64,000 bases of DNA from Armillaria gallica (lineage: Eukaryota; Basidiomycota; Agaricomycetes; Agaricales; Physalacriaceae). Position 1 is the first letter of the stretch. Each line of letters starts with the position of its first letter. The stretch is taken from contig JBANDB010000016.1 of the NCBI GenBank assembly GCA_037576215.1, positions 1,240,001 through 1,304,000 of the forward strand, read 5' to 3'. The position numbers and the translations under genes are program-made. Below are positions 21,266 to 31,714 of this stretch, piece by piece. The notes beneath the pieces were generated by a model. It did not search any database, was not told the origin of the DNA, and was given only the letters and a program-made list of their open reading frames with translations.

Positions 21266-23924
21266 CTGCTCGGCCCCATCTTTTACCTCCCCAACTTTCG
21301 AGTCCATTTTCTCGTTTGTTGCTACATGGTCCCAGTAGAAATTGAAGCATCATAGCGCCTCCTCTTTTGTCTTTGGCGACTTGGGGCAATCCCACTTAAA
21401 GTGTCCGACCTGGCCGCACCGATAGCATTTCGCTTTAGCGTGTACCACATCAATATCCATTGGCTTGCCTGCTCCTCCATAAATCGTGCCAGTTCCTGTC
21501 TGCTTTTCTGGGACACTGTTCTGCTGCTGCTGATTCCCCTTTGTCGTCAGGGCTGTGTTCGTCTTTGCCTGCTGCTTCCAGTCTGCTGCTTTAGCGCCTC
21601 CCTGTTCCACCTTTCGTGTCCTCCAGTTATGATCAATCCGTAGTATGTGCCGTTTCCACTCTTGGTAGTTTGCTGGGAGCTCCCTGTCTGTCACATAAAT
21701 GATGTCCTTAGCGGACGAGCGGCATGCCTTTTTAACCTGGGCTACCATCATTTGGTCGATTCCGATGACTCCCGCCTCAAAGGCCAGTGATTCGAACTGC
21801 TGGAAGAATAAGTCGCCGTCAGGGAAGGTGTTCTGCCTGAGCTTCTCCCACTGCACGAGCTTGATCTCCACGTCAGCGTCCTTCCAGAATCGTCGTCTGA
21901 CCTCCTCCACGAACTGTTTGTAGGCTGGGTAAAGCTGGAACCCGTTGGCATCTCTTCCTAGCTCTCGTGCGCATAGCTCCCACCACACCTGGGCATCTTT
22001 GCCGAATCGTGATGTGCAAAAGATGACCTTGTGGGGGTGGTAGTAGAAGTGCTGGTTGAAAACCAAAAAGTACATGTCACACTGTGAGAAGAACCGAGCT
22101 ATATCGTTGGAGTTGCCGTTAAAGTTCTCTGGCTCCTTGACCATGTTGGGTTTCAGCGTTGCCCATGGCCCTAGGTTGTTTGCGTCAAGTATCCACAGCG
22201 TGGGAGGATCTGGCAGTCTAGGCGGTGGTGGATATCAAGGTGGCGCCCACCTCCGGGGAATGTCGGGTGGTGGTGGCAGTGGTCCTGACGGCGGCTGTGG
22301 TTTGCCAGGTGGCAGGGGTTGGTTTGAGGACCCCGCGCCGTTATCAGCGTTGGCGGCGGCAAAGAGTCTCAACCCCCTCTGTGTGTCTGACGGTCCATAC
22401 CCCCAGGGATATGCATAGCTGGGTGCTGCGGCGGCATAGTCTGGCTGCCATCTCGGGTATTCAGGCATGGCAACCCACGGCGGTGCTACCGGTGGTTCGT
22501 CATCCATGGGTCCTGGCGTATACGTCACCAGTGGTAGATCGATCTGAGGCCACTGGTACCTGGCCGGTACTTCGGTATGGTGGTCTTGATGGATCATGTT
22601 GTAGGCGACACAGGCAAAATGAGTGGCTTCTTCCTTCAATATATAGCTATACTTGTAATGTGCGTAATCTCTCCCAGCCAGCATCAAGACCCAATCTCAA
22701 TCTGCTAGTAATTCCTGCCTAAAGTGCTCAGAGAGCTCTTCTAGGGACGCAGCGAGGAGGACGGCGGGGACCTGAACCAGTTTGCCCGTCAACAGGAGGT
22801 ATAGCGCTTGGGCGATGGTTATCGGGGTGGTCGGCCGGGGGAGTATTTGAGACCTCGAGGGTTGGGATGGGGCTTAGGGAGGGGCTCCTTCCTCTGATGC
22901 TGTTGACATGCTCTTCGATGGGGAGTACCTCAGTCCTGGAGCTACTGGTGGTGTGGTATACCGTTTCTCCTTGGTCATCGATACTGGGGAAGTCGCTTGC
23001 CTCAATCCTTCCTGCCTCGATATTGATTCTTCTGAATTCTGCCACTCGCTCTGCCTCTGCTCTCCTCCTGTTGTCGCCATACCGGGTAAGCTCCTCTGCG
23101 ATGTCAACCGCCGATCTTGGTGGCTCCCTCCTTCGCCTTGGGATGGCGAGTCTGCTCGAGGTCTCTGGGGTCCCTCAAGGGGGGAACTCGGGCATCAAGG
23201 ACTGTCCAGTGGGGATTGGGGGAGTGGGAGATCGTGTTGTGATCCGTACTGGGGTATCCCAGTAGTGGGAGGCAGCATAGGGATTTAGGTGGTAGTCGAG
23301 GAAGGCAGTAAAGGGGAGGTTGAGGTTGTCCCAGACAAGGTCGAGCTCAGAAGTGGAACTGACACGAATCTTGTAGGGGTCCGGGGCGGCTGCTGGTATT
23401 CCGCTAGCCCCAGGACAACTGCTGGCAGATTGCTCTGTGGCTGGGGATGCGCCAGGGCCCGTTCGCCCCAAGCCAAGTTGGACGAGGTACCTTGCCAGGT
23501 CTGTGGCGGTAGGAACATTTCATGCTGCCAGATGGGGGGTAGCGCCGGCAGACTCATGAGGGGAGGGTGGGTTGGTAGAAAGCTCGATAAAGGGGAGTCT
23601 TGCTCCAGGAGTATCTCCATTGCTTCCTTCCTGAACGCTGACTTCCACCTCTCCAGGAACGTCTTCTTCGTCTCTCCTGTCGAGGCTAGAGTGCTCGTCG
23701 ACGGCTGGGGCTCGTGGCAGTAAGGGTGGGTAGAAGTGCGCCGGTGGTGGCTGCTGTGGGAGGACATAGTTTAGAGGTGGTGGAGGATATTGAATTCTTC
23801 TGTTGCGCCTGTGGCGAGTTGTTCTTTGGTAGTGTATAATAGCCAATATAAGTGTAGCTGAGAAAAACACTAGTCTGACACCAAGGTAGACTGCAGATAA
23901 TAGAATCTCGAGTGTCGTCAACAT
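21263..23924 (-). pseudogene. gag: Gypsy gag with N-terminal membrane segment
   Basis: Reads from ATG 23924 to TAA 21263. The first 35 residues form a hydrophobic helix (LEILLSAVYLGVRLVFFSAT) followed by basic TTRHRRNRRIQ and then a long proline-rich region. The capsid-like part has PENFNGNSNDIARFFSQCDM, WWELCARELGR and FWKDADVEIKLVQWEKLRQ. A CCHC zinc knuckle CYRCGQVGHFKWDCP follows near 21380-21430. TGA codons interrupt at 23520, 23175, 22697, 22235 and 21350, and a small frameshift lies near 22770. The sequence on either side of each TGA continues in the same frame. An N-terminal membrane anchor is unusual in a fungal gypsy Gag. Confidence 0.8.
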
Positions 23925-23968
23925 CTGTAGACTCCGGTTAAGGAGCAAAGGGTAAGCTTCGAGCTAAT

Positions 23969-24392
23969 TATTAGACCCAAACTCCTATCAAGGGTAAACA
24001 ACGGCTGTCTCGCGTTCGGGCAGTCACTGATGAGTCCCTTAAACAATAGGCATTAAGGCTAGGTCTTTAGCTGTCCGCAGCGAATTAAGCGATAGTTTTG
24101 GTATAGATTAAAGTTAGCTCGAAGCTGGAGTACATACAGTGAGAGCTACTACTTAAGTATTTGGAGTGAGGGTTCTAATAATAGACCATATGAAAGAGAT
24201 AAAGTTCCTGAGCATGTGCAGTTGGAGTAAGAGCGGGTGAATACGCAATAGCGAAGCGAGATTGCATGAGAATGCAGAGATAACATGGGAATGTCATCCT
24301 GCTGCCTGAGCATCCCTATGATCAGTGGTCCGCCCGGTCCGGTTGTGAAAGATAAGATAAGATAAGATTAAAAAAATGAATAAATCGTAACA
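23969..24392 (-). repeat. Gypsy LTR (5' LTR in element orientation)
   Basis: 424 bases, partner of 15069-15487. Begins TGTTACGATTTATTC on the minus strand. Followed at 24393 by the AAACC target duplication. Confidence 0.92.
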
Positions 24393-24397
24393 AAACC

Positions 24398-27300
24398 AGA
24401 CATTCGGCTGATAATTGTTATTGGCCTGGGGGAGGAAAGGAAGGCCAGTTCCTGCCTAACTTCGGCTGTCAGCACAGAGCCAATCATGTAGCCACGAATA
24501 CCCAAGGCCCCGCATCATCTGATGGAACCAGGCACTTTGTCTTGGCTGCTAGGGCAGCCCATGTTGAGATGGACCATGATGAGGATGGAATTATTGTCGA
24601 GGATGGCGACACTGGGGATAGAGTGTTCAAGTGGAATGGGACGAGGTCTTTCTGGTGTTGGGATGAGAACAGTTCAGATACGGACTCATTCAAAGAAATA
24701 CATACATCTGAAGCTGAAAGCTCAGATTTTGAGCTTTTGTTCGACAATGGATCTGAGGATTACAGCAACATGCCCAACTTGCAGGATGTGGATGACACCT
24801 CTGATGAGGAAGGAAATGTTCATGTGCAGGATTGTACTGTGGTCCATGTTAGCCAGGACGAGGTGTCAATTGTGATTGAGGAGATTACCTGTGATGTGGG
24901 GATCTCTGAGACAGCATTTGTCACTACCACCTTCCCAGGAAAAGATCCTAAGACTACCCCAACCTTTGTTGACTCCAGCGCTAGTGACTTTTTCTTCAAA
25001 AATCACAAGGACTTCATTGATTATAGTGCCGTTGCATATCGCACTGGAAATTCAGCTGTTGAAGGGAATGGGCAGTTTGAAATCCTAGGAAAGGGAATGG
25101 CATCGCAGATGTACAGAGTCAATGGGAAGGACATATGTTTGATGTTCAAAAACGCACTCCACTCGCCCTCTCTTGCAGCCAATCTCATCTCAGTAAGCAC
25201 CCTTGATTCTGCCAGACTTTCTGTTATGTTTGTGGATGGACGTGTCTCTGTCTGTGACCAAAATAAACACAAGATCTTCTCTGTATGGGGAGCAGATGGC
25301 ATGTATGTTCTTGAGGCTACTCCATCTCCCCTAGCAATGTCTTCTCATGCTACTGCAACATCCTTATGCAACTGGCACTGCCATCTTGCACACATGAGTC
25401 TGAAGACCATCAAGGAAATGGTGTCAAAGAATCTTGTCAACGGCTTGAACATAAACGACGAGACCATGGTTGGCAAATGTGTCAACTGCATCCTGGCACA
25501 CCAGACACATCGTCCATTTGATGAGCCAACAGATCCTGATGTTGAGCCTTTGGATCTCATTGCTGTAGACCTGTGGGGACCGTCTTGCACTGTGTCCATT
25601 AGTGGGAAGACATACATGATGGTGGCAGCAGATAGTGGGAGTTCTTTCAAGTGGGGTGGATTCTTGGCTGACAAAACGGATGCCATGACTGTTGAGGCTT
25701 TTGATGGTTACTGCTGTATGGCTGAAACTCAGACTGGCCATAAAGTTAAATGGCTGAGGATGGATCAAGCTTTTGCAGGGTCCAAGTGGGCTGACTACTG
25801 CACTGAGCACGGCATTATATTGGAGCTTACTGCTCCCCACTCCTCAGCCCAAAATGGTCTCATGGAACACACCATTTGCACCATCATGGAAGACACCCAT
25901 GCCCTCCTCAGTGACTCTGGTCTGCCAGATAAGTTCTGGGCTGAAGCAGCTTCAACATCCATCCACACACGCAACCTTATCCCATCACATCGCCACCCAG
26001 ACTGTATTCCTGCAGAGAAATTTACAGGTAGGCGACAAGACATCTCATACCTGCAAGTTTTTGGGTCTACGTGCTGGGAAAAATGTCCCACAGCTGGTGG
26101 AATCCTCATTGATGGTGGCAGCAAGCTCGATGATCGATCGAGGAAATGCACATTACTGGGATACTCAGGGACGAACTACCACGTGTTTGATCAGCAGGGC
26201 CATATATTCATATCTCGCGACATTGTTTTTGAGGAAGGGGGTGCTCATCTCATGTTGAATGAGAGGGAGACAGAGGCCAAAGTCCCATCCAACATGGATA
26301 CCCTGACCGAACCAGATGAACCAGCCAATGAGCCTGAGGAGAGCATCACCAAATCTCCTACTATCCCTGCACCGATGCCCTCAGAACCTCACCGATCACC
26401 TCATCTCATACATCCAAGTAACGCTGCTGTTGATTCCCTTCAATTTGCGCAAAGGGAGTTAGAAGCCTGTGTAACTGGCGAGGATTGGGCCACGGCATCG
26501 AAATGCCCATGTGCGTCGAATCCCTATATTCCCAAGAGCTTCTTGGATGCGATGCGTGTGGATTCTGAATGGTGGAAGAAGGCCATGGATGTTGAGTATG
26601 ACATGCATATCTCCAAGCACACCTGGGATCTGGTGGATCCTCCTGAAGGCGCGAATATCATGGATTGTAAATGGGTATTTGGCACGAAGCATGACAGTGA
26701 TGGGCACTGGATTTGAGACAAGGCAAGACTTGTTAGGAAAGGGTACACCCAACAATATGGTCTGGACTATAATGACACTTGGGCAGCTGTCACTAGACTC
26801 AAATCCATGCGAATGTCTGCCGCCATTGCTGCCAAACTCAACCTACATCTGTGGCAAGTTGACTTCATCTCTGCATATCTCAATAGCAAGACAAAAGAGG
26901 ATATCTACATGCACCAGCCAATAGGCTATATTATTCCTGGGCAGGAGAACAAGGTTTGCAAACTTGTTCACACAATTTACGGCACGATGCAGGGGGGCCA
27001 CGACTGGTTCGAGACATTGGGCAAGACATACAACAATCTAGATTACAAGGCCTCCCGTGCTGACCCTTGCATGAGGACTATTGGTCACCCAGATGGAGAT
27101 TACACCTTGACAGACACGTACATGGATGATGTTTGGGGTGCATCGTCCAACCCAGAAGAAGCACGTCGTTGGAAGAAAGAGCTGGAGGAGAGATGGGAGC
27201 TGACAGATGTTGGTGAGAATCACTATTTCCTTGGAATGCAGATTGACCAGGACATGGCAGCAGGCACGATTTCCTTCTCCCAATGGCCCTACTGGGAGAA

Positions 27301-28093
27301 TGTACTAGAGGATTTCAGATTGACGCATATCACACCACGTTCTACTCCCCTACCAGTTGGGATCATGCTGGATAACTCCCAGTCACTTATCACTCAGGCA
27401 GAGCGTGACAAGATGGCCAACATTCCCTACAGACCGCTCCTTGGATGAGTGATGTGGGGTCAGCTCGCAACTCGACCTGATCTCTGTTACACTGTCAGTG
27501 TCCTTTCCTGTTTCCAGACAAATCCTGGCATGGCGCATTGGAAGGCACTGCTCCATGTGCTCAGCTACATCAAAGGGACATTGGACTATAGTCTTGTGTA
27601 TTCACGTGATGAGCCTCTCATCCCAACGGACTTTGTCGATGCCGACTATGGAGGATGCCGTGACACTAAACTCTCGATGTCTGGTTATGTATTCGTGATG
27701 GCTGGGGGTGCCATTTGTTGGAGCACAAAGCGCCAGGCTACTGTTGCCCTGTCCACTGTAGAGGCGGAGTATATCTCTCTCACATGGGTGGTGCAGCAGA
27801 TGATGTGGATGATGTCTTTGATGGACAAGATCTTGTTGCCCCAACCAAGACCAGGATTGCTGCACGGCGACAACATGGGTGCTGTGGCACTCACGACAAA
27901 CACACGATCTCATCAAAAGGTCAAGCACATCAGCATCTGTGAACATTACATCTGTGAGCTCATCAAGGACAGCCATCTCAAGGTCGAGTTCATCCATGGT
28001 GATTCAAACCCTGCGGACATGTTCACCAAACCGTTGGCTTGCGATGCTCACCACCGTTACCTCACCAGTCTCAATATTGTTCAAGTTACCTAA
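24398..28093 (+). pseudogene. pol: Copia gag end and pol: protease, integrase, RT, RNase H
   Basis: Continues the copia frame after the gypsy insertion. The zinc knuckle is completed (ADNCYWPGGG), the protease site reads FVDSSASD (DSG is usual), and the integrase zinc region has WHCHLAHMSLK and CVNCILAH. The core has AVDLWGP, WLRMDQAF and NGLMEHT. The reverse transcriptase has YMDDVWG near 27120, and RNase H has STVEAEYISL and KHISICEHYICELI, ending at TAA 28091. Two TGA stops interrupt at 26714 (HWI-stop-DKARLVRKGYTQ) and 27446 (YRPLLG-stop-VMWGQLATRPD); frames on both sides agree. The element is inactive but otherwise nearly full length. Confidence 0.92.
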
Positions 28094-28110
28094 CTACGGA
28101 TCAGGGGGAG

Positions 28111-28197
28111 TGTTGGAGGAGATCTGTATGTCGTTTGTAATTTCCTTTACTTACCTTTTCTGTTCATACCTTGATCATGTCTTGATCACCTATATAA
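28111..28197 (+). repeat. Copia 3' LTR, truncated
   Basis: Matches the start of the 5' LTR from TGTTGGAGGAGATC to CACCTATATAAG, with an 18-base indel, then diverges abruptly at about 28198. The remaining LTR sequence was not found elsewhere in the window. Confidence 0.85.
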
Positions 28198-29207
28198 GAT
28201 AGCCAGTGTTGTTGAGAAGGAAACAGAGCAAAAGGAGTCTAAGGAGAAAACAAACAGGCTATCCAAGGCTGACAAGCTTCTTGCGATTTGATGGCTGACA
28301 ACTGAGAAGAACTGGAAAGATTGGTGGATCAAGCAGAATACCTACTGGGTTATGGTTAGTCCAACATAATCATACCACATGCATCTATATTCACATGTAC
28401 ATGCAGATCTCACAGGAGGTTTTAGACGGTCACGCTACTCTGACTCAGGTGCACAACTATGTGCTTAATCAAGCATGGGACAAATACAAGGCCTGCAAAG
28501 AATGGGAGGAGCACATGGGAGGAGGTGATGCGGATGCGGATCGCAAGGTTGGTGAGAATGATGACGATGAAGCACTGGATGAAAAGAAGCCAAGGCCCAA
28601 GCGAAAGAAGGGAGCATTGCCAGGAAACTACTCACTCAAGGTTCTACAAGCATTCAAGGAGTCTGAAGTCTATAAGCTGCTTGATGTGCGGTATGTGGTG
28701 CAGTTTGATCACAGAAGCACTTGGCCAAATTACCTTATTTGCAGGGCCCAAGACAATGACACTGTCATCTGGACTTTTGACTGTAATTCTGCTGAGGATA
28801 TCTTGGCTTTAACAGACACCGAGGACGATGAACAGTTCAAAACACCTGCCAAAAAGCAAATCCGAAAGCAGGACTCTCAAGCAAGCACAGGAAGCTCTCC
28901 TGATACCAATGCGGCCTTGTTGCAGGATGCCATTTCGACGCTGAAGACAAAGGCCCAGAATGCCGATGCCATTGCCCAGGAAAATCTCAGACTGGCCAAG
29001 AAAAAGGACGCACGGGAGGAGGAAGATCGCAAAGAGAGACGTGAGATGGCAAGAAGGCAAGAGCTCAGGGAAGAGAAGGAACTCAGGGTGAAAGAGTGGG
29101 CCCGAGCAATGGAGATGCTGAATCATGTGAACCCGTGTGTACAGAAGGCAGGCGAAGATTTGATTGAGAAGCTCAGTGCCACCGAGGAACAGGAAAAGGC
29201 CATGTAA
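28198..29207 (+). pseudogene. Harbinger accessory gene (DNA-binding/coiled-coil protein)
   Basis: Second gene of the Harbinger element, whose product in this family helps the transposase bind DNA or enter the nucleus. A 5' exon (LSKADKLLAI-stop-WLTTEKNWKDWW) carries TGA at 28289 and is spliced across a GT-AG intron (about 28354-28406) to the 28395-29207 frame, ISQEVLDGHATLTQVHNYVL. The tryptophan-rich WLTTEKNWKDWW resembles a Myb/SANT-type module. A basic patch KKPRPKRKKG follows, then an acidic-to-charged coiled coil rich in KKDAREEEDRKERREMARR, ending at TAA 29207. The beginning of the gene was lost with the deletion at the copia 3' LTR. Confidence 0.65.
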
Positions 29208-29233
29208 AAGCAATACACATCCCTGTTGTTCTC

Positions 29234-30741
29234 TTATGCGTTCACCTTCATATATTCAACAAGATGATTTCTACGAAGTAGACCTAAATTGTATAGTTCA
29301 TCCCCATCTAACAAATCCAAAGGTGCTTCGCCCACAACATCTCTCACATCATCATCCTCCTTGCCATTGAATCCCTGGATGGTCTCAGGATCATCACCGT
29401 ATTCCTCCAGAATATTATGTACAATCATCAGTGCCTCAATGAGCATACATTGGTCTCGCAACTTCTGACTGGGCAGGCATCGGAGAATAGGGAATTGTCC
29501 TTTCAATCGACCAAATGCATGCTCAACAAATACGTGCAAGGAGGAAAGCTTGCGGTTCCACTTTTTCCAGTCTATGGCTTTAATGGGGTCTTGAGTCAAG
29601 TTGTAGTCGGTGAATGGTCATATTGAAAAGTGTGTGAGCAGGTACCCTGTCATAACAAACTCAGCGAGGGAAGCATTGCAATGTGAATACCCACCTTTAT
29701 CAACCAGAATATACTCGTGCTTTCAGAAATAGTCATCGCGATGCCGCCAAAGATGGGAATTGTGAAAGACCCAGCTGTCTTGTACTGAGCCAGGCCATCC
29801 AAAGTCATATGATGTAAAGATAGCGCGGTGGTCGACAGTAGCTTGTATGATGAGCTGACAAGTTAGAACAAAGACCAACAGGGCAAGCAGAGCATCGTGC
29901 ACCACATAGAACTTCTTGCAACACCAGTATGCATACCCGTTTTTCATTAGTTGATCCATCAAATGAATGTAACTCCCATCCCCAGAGCCCAGACAACCAG
30001 GGAAGCCCCAAACCTCCATCTCCTTAGAGAGAAACTCACGGCACAATTCCTCCGGCCAGACTAGATGACGATCCTGTATGTGCCAAAACACTTGAGAGAC
30101 GTGGCACATGCAAGTATAAACGCTTTCCTCAGATATTGAAAGAACACTTGCAGTCTTGACAGCTGATTCCGAGCCACATCGTATCAAAAATGCAGCAAGC
30201 TGGTACTTCGGAGGGAGCTGGGGACGTATACCTGTGCTGAAAAAGATGGGATCATCCCATATGAGGTCGTAAAGGTGCCAGAAAGCTTTGCGTTCCATCC
30301 TAAAGCTGATTACAGCAGTGCAGGGGAAAGTAGATGTCAGGATACACACCTTAACCATGCTTTGAACCATCTATCGGAGAATTGGTCCAAGAGAACATCA
30401 TAAAAGTCCCTTGATTTTGCTTGATTGTATAGTCCTCTTGGCCCACACTTGCCTCAATGCTGAGCTCAGGCTTCGTTGTTGGCAAGGTGGGCAATAGCTA
30501 GGGCAGTGAGTTCTTCAGCTTCATCCTCGGCATCAGATAGCAATAAAATGGCTAATGATTGAAGAGAGTTTAAGTATGCCTTTGCTGAGCGATCCCGACA
30601 ACAACAACGGCGGTGCTGGGCCTCACTGTCGTGAGCCATCGTGGCTACGATGTGTCTCAGTGGGGTGCTCTCGATTGGGAGGGGCCCTGATTCAAGCTCC
30701 GCTCTGATTCTGCCATCGGAAATTGCCTTCGCGGCCATCAT
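29234..30741 (-). pseudogene. Harbinger DDE transposase
   Basis: DDE superfamily (DDE_Tnp_4) transposase that would cut and move the element. From ATG 30741 the exons read through RPQLPPKYQLAAFLIRCGSE, GFPGCLGSGDGSYIHL (first catalytic D), TSYDFGWPGSVQDSWVFHNS (second D) and VEHAFGRLKGQFPIL (catalytic E). GT-AG introns lie near 30310-30352 and 29642-29690. In-frame TGA codons occur at 30466, 30454, 29723 and 29618, each where CGA (arginine) fits, as in FSI-stop-PFTDYNL and YF-stop-KHEYILVDKG. The second half (29234-29599) is open to its stop. Inactive. Confidence 0.85.
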
Positions 30742-30797
30742 GCCATCAAATAAACTGAAAAATAAACTGTGCTATGAACTCCAATTTGAGATGGGCT
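30734..30797 (-). repeat. Right terminal inverted repeat of the Harbinger element
   Basis: Reverse complement of 13629-13692 with three differences by eye. Followed by ACT at 30798-30800. Confidence 0.85.
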
Positions 30798-30800
30798 ACT

Positions 30801-31714
30801 GTGCATGATCAAGTCAGGCACTGTAATAGATTCTTATTGGCTGAGATTCGTTCAAGATCGATGATTTGTTGTGAGGCGCTGCAGTGACCAGTCTGATGGT
30901 CTGACTTCACGCTGCTATCATCATATTAGGCACATGTGTTACACCAGATGTGAATGCTATTGTCCTTTGAAAAGGTGTCCTTCTTTAATTTTAGGGCATA
31001 TCAGAATCATTACTCAATTCTATATCAGGCGATCAGATGGCGAATGAAAATAGCATGCCTCCTTGGTTTTCAGCGACGAACAGCTTTGCTCCTCTGAATA
31101 GACCAATGTGCATGATCAGGCCAGCCTCATGATATATTTTAAAATTCAAGGTGCGCCATCGTGTTTCGCACATTTGTTATACTGGATGTGTATACTATTC
31201 TCAATTCTCGGTGTCTCAAAGTGCTCCGAGCAGATACAACTCCATGATTTCAGGTGGCGAACATCTTAGATCTTGATCAGTGTGCTCTGTGTTATGCAAG
31301 TTTTGATCCAATCCTCCTTGTGATCTGCTAAGATCCCATTCCGAATTTTTATCACAAAAGCATTTCCAGGTCCTGAGCATGACTTCCATTGCATTAAACT
31401 CCTGTCATCACTGTGAATATAATATCTAGAACAACTAGATGAGGTCGCATACAGGACATATTGACACGAAGTCCGATCGGGGTCTTGTCTGTTCGAGCGT
31501 GGTTGGATATCAAGGAACCAGTGATTGTAGTTTGCCTTGTCAGGGGCCCCACTCCTTGTGATATTGATGCAAAGATGCTACAATTGTCCAACTTGTATGG
31601 ATGTTAGCTTGTGACAATGCATGCTATATAATATAACTCAGTGGAGCATAGAATTTATCTTTGATCCCCAAACCACTCCCTTACTCATTGTTCTACTCTC
31701 ACATAAATTTCCTT
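30801..31714. other. Region without a recognisable gene
   Basis: About 900 A+T-rich bases with no open frame of note. Several short phrases recur loosely (for example CCAATGTGCATGATCAGGCC near 31102 and GTGCATGATCAAG near 30802), suggesting old decayed repeats. Confidence 0.4.

Larger units (their letters stand above)
15069..24392 (-). mobile_element. Ty3/gypsy chromovirus inserted in copia gag
   Basis: Minus-strand element with LTRs at 15069-15487 and 23969-24392, flanked by the 5-base duplication AAACC (15064-15068 and 24393-24397). In element orientation the LTRs start TGTTA and end CTAATA. A purine tract (GAGGGGGTAA) adjoins the 3' LTR. The order Gag, protease, RT, RNase H, integrase, chromodomain marks a chromovirus, a group whose chromodomain steers integration to marked chromatin. 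The polyprotein is broken by about a dozen TGA codons and two small frameshifts, and carries an 874-base insertion at 19170-20043. Confidence 0.92.
13889..28197 (+). mobile_element. Ty1/copia LTR retrotransposon, containing a nested gypsy element
   Basis: The plus-strand element begins with an LTR at 13889 (TGTTGGAGGAGATC). It encodes Gag, protease, integrase, reverse transcriptase and RNase H in copia order, and ends with a purine tract (GGATCAGGGGGAG) just before a second LTR at 28111. The right LTR shows only 87 bases (to about 28197) before the match is lost. A deletion has apparently removed the rest, together with an unknown part of the Harbinger host. The coding frame is interrupted by the gypsy insertion at 15069-24392 and reads through it exactly when one AAACC target copy is counted. 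Two TGA stops (26714, 27446) break the polyprotein. Confidence 0.9.
13629..30797. mobile_element. PIF/Harbinger DNA transposon, split by a nested copia element
   Basis: The two ends are inverted copies of one another. The plus strand from 13629 (AGCCCATCTTAAATTGGAG...) matches the minus strand from 30797 (AGCCCATCTCAAATTGGAG...) for about 60 bases, through the TTTATTTTTCAGTTTATTTG stretch. They differ at three places, two of them CG versus CA. Both ends are flanked by the direct repeat ACT (13626-13628 and 30798-30800), a 3-base target duplication. The interior carries a DDE transposase gene on the minus strand and an accessory gene on the plus strand, the usual two-gene plan of PIF/Harbinger elements. 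Bases 13889-28197 are the later copia insertion. The element is dead: at least five TGA stops interrupt its genes. Confidence 0.85.

Noticed and set aside
20140..23723. Several plus-strand frames of 100-170 codons across the gypsy element
   Set aside because: They are antisense to the Gag-Pol frame, which has clear retroviral-type motifs.
13889..28197. Copia as a separate neighbour of Harbinger and not nested in it
   Set aside because: Matching inverted ends and ACT duplications at 13629 and 30797 enclose the copia element, so nesting is the simpler reading.
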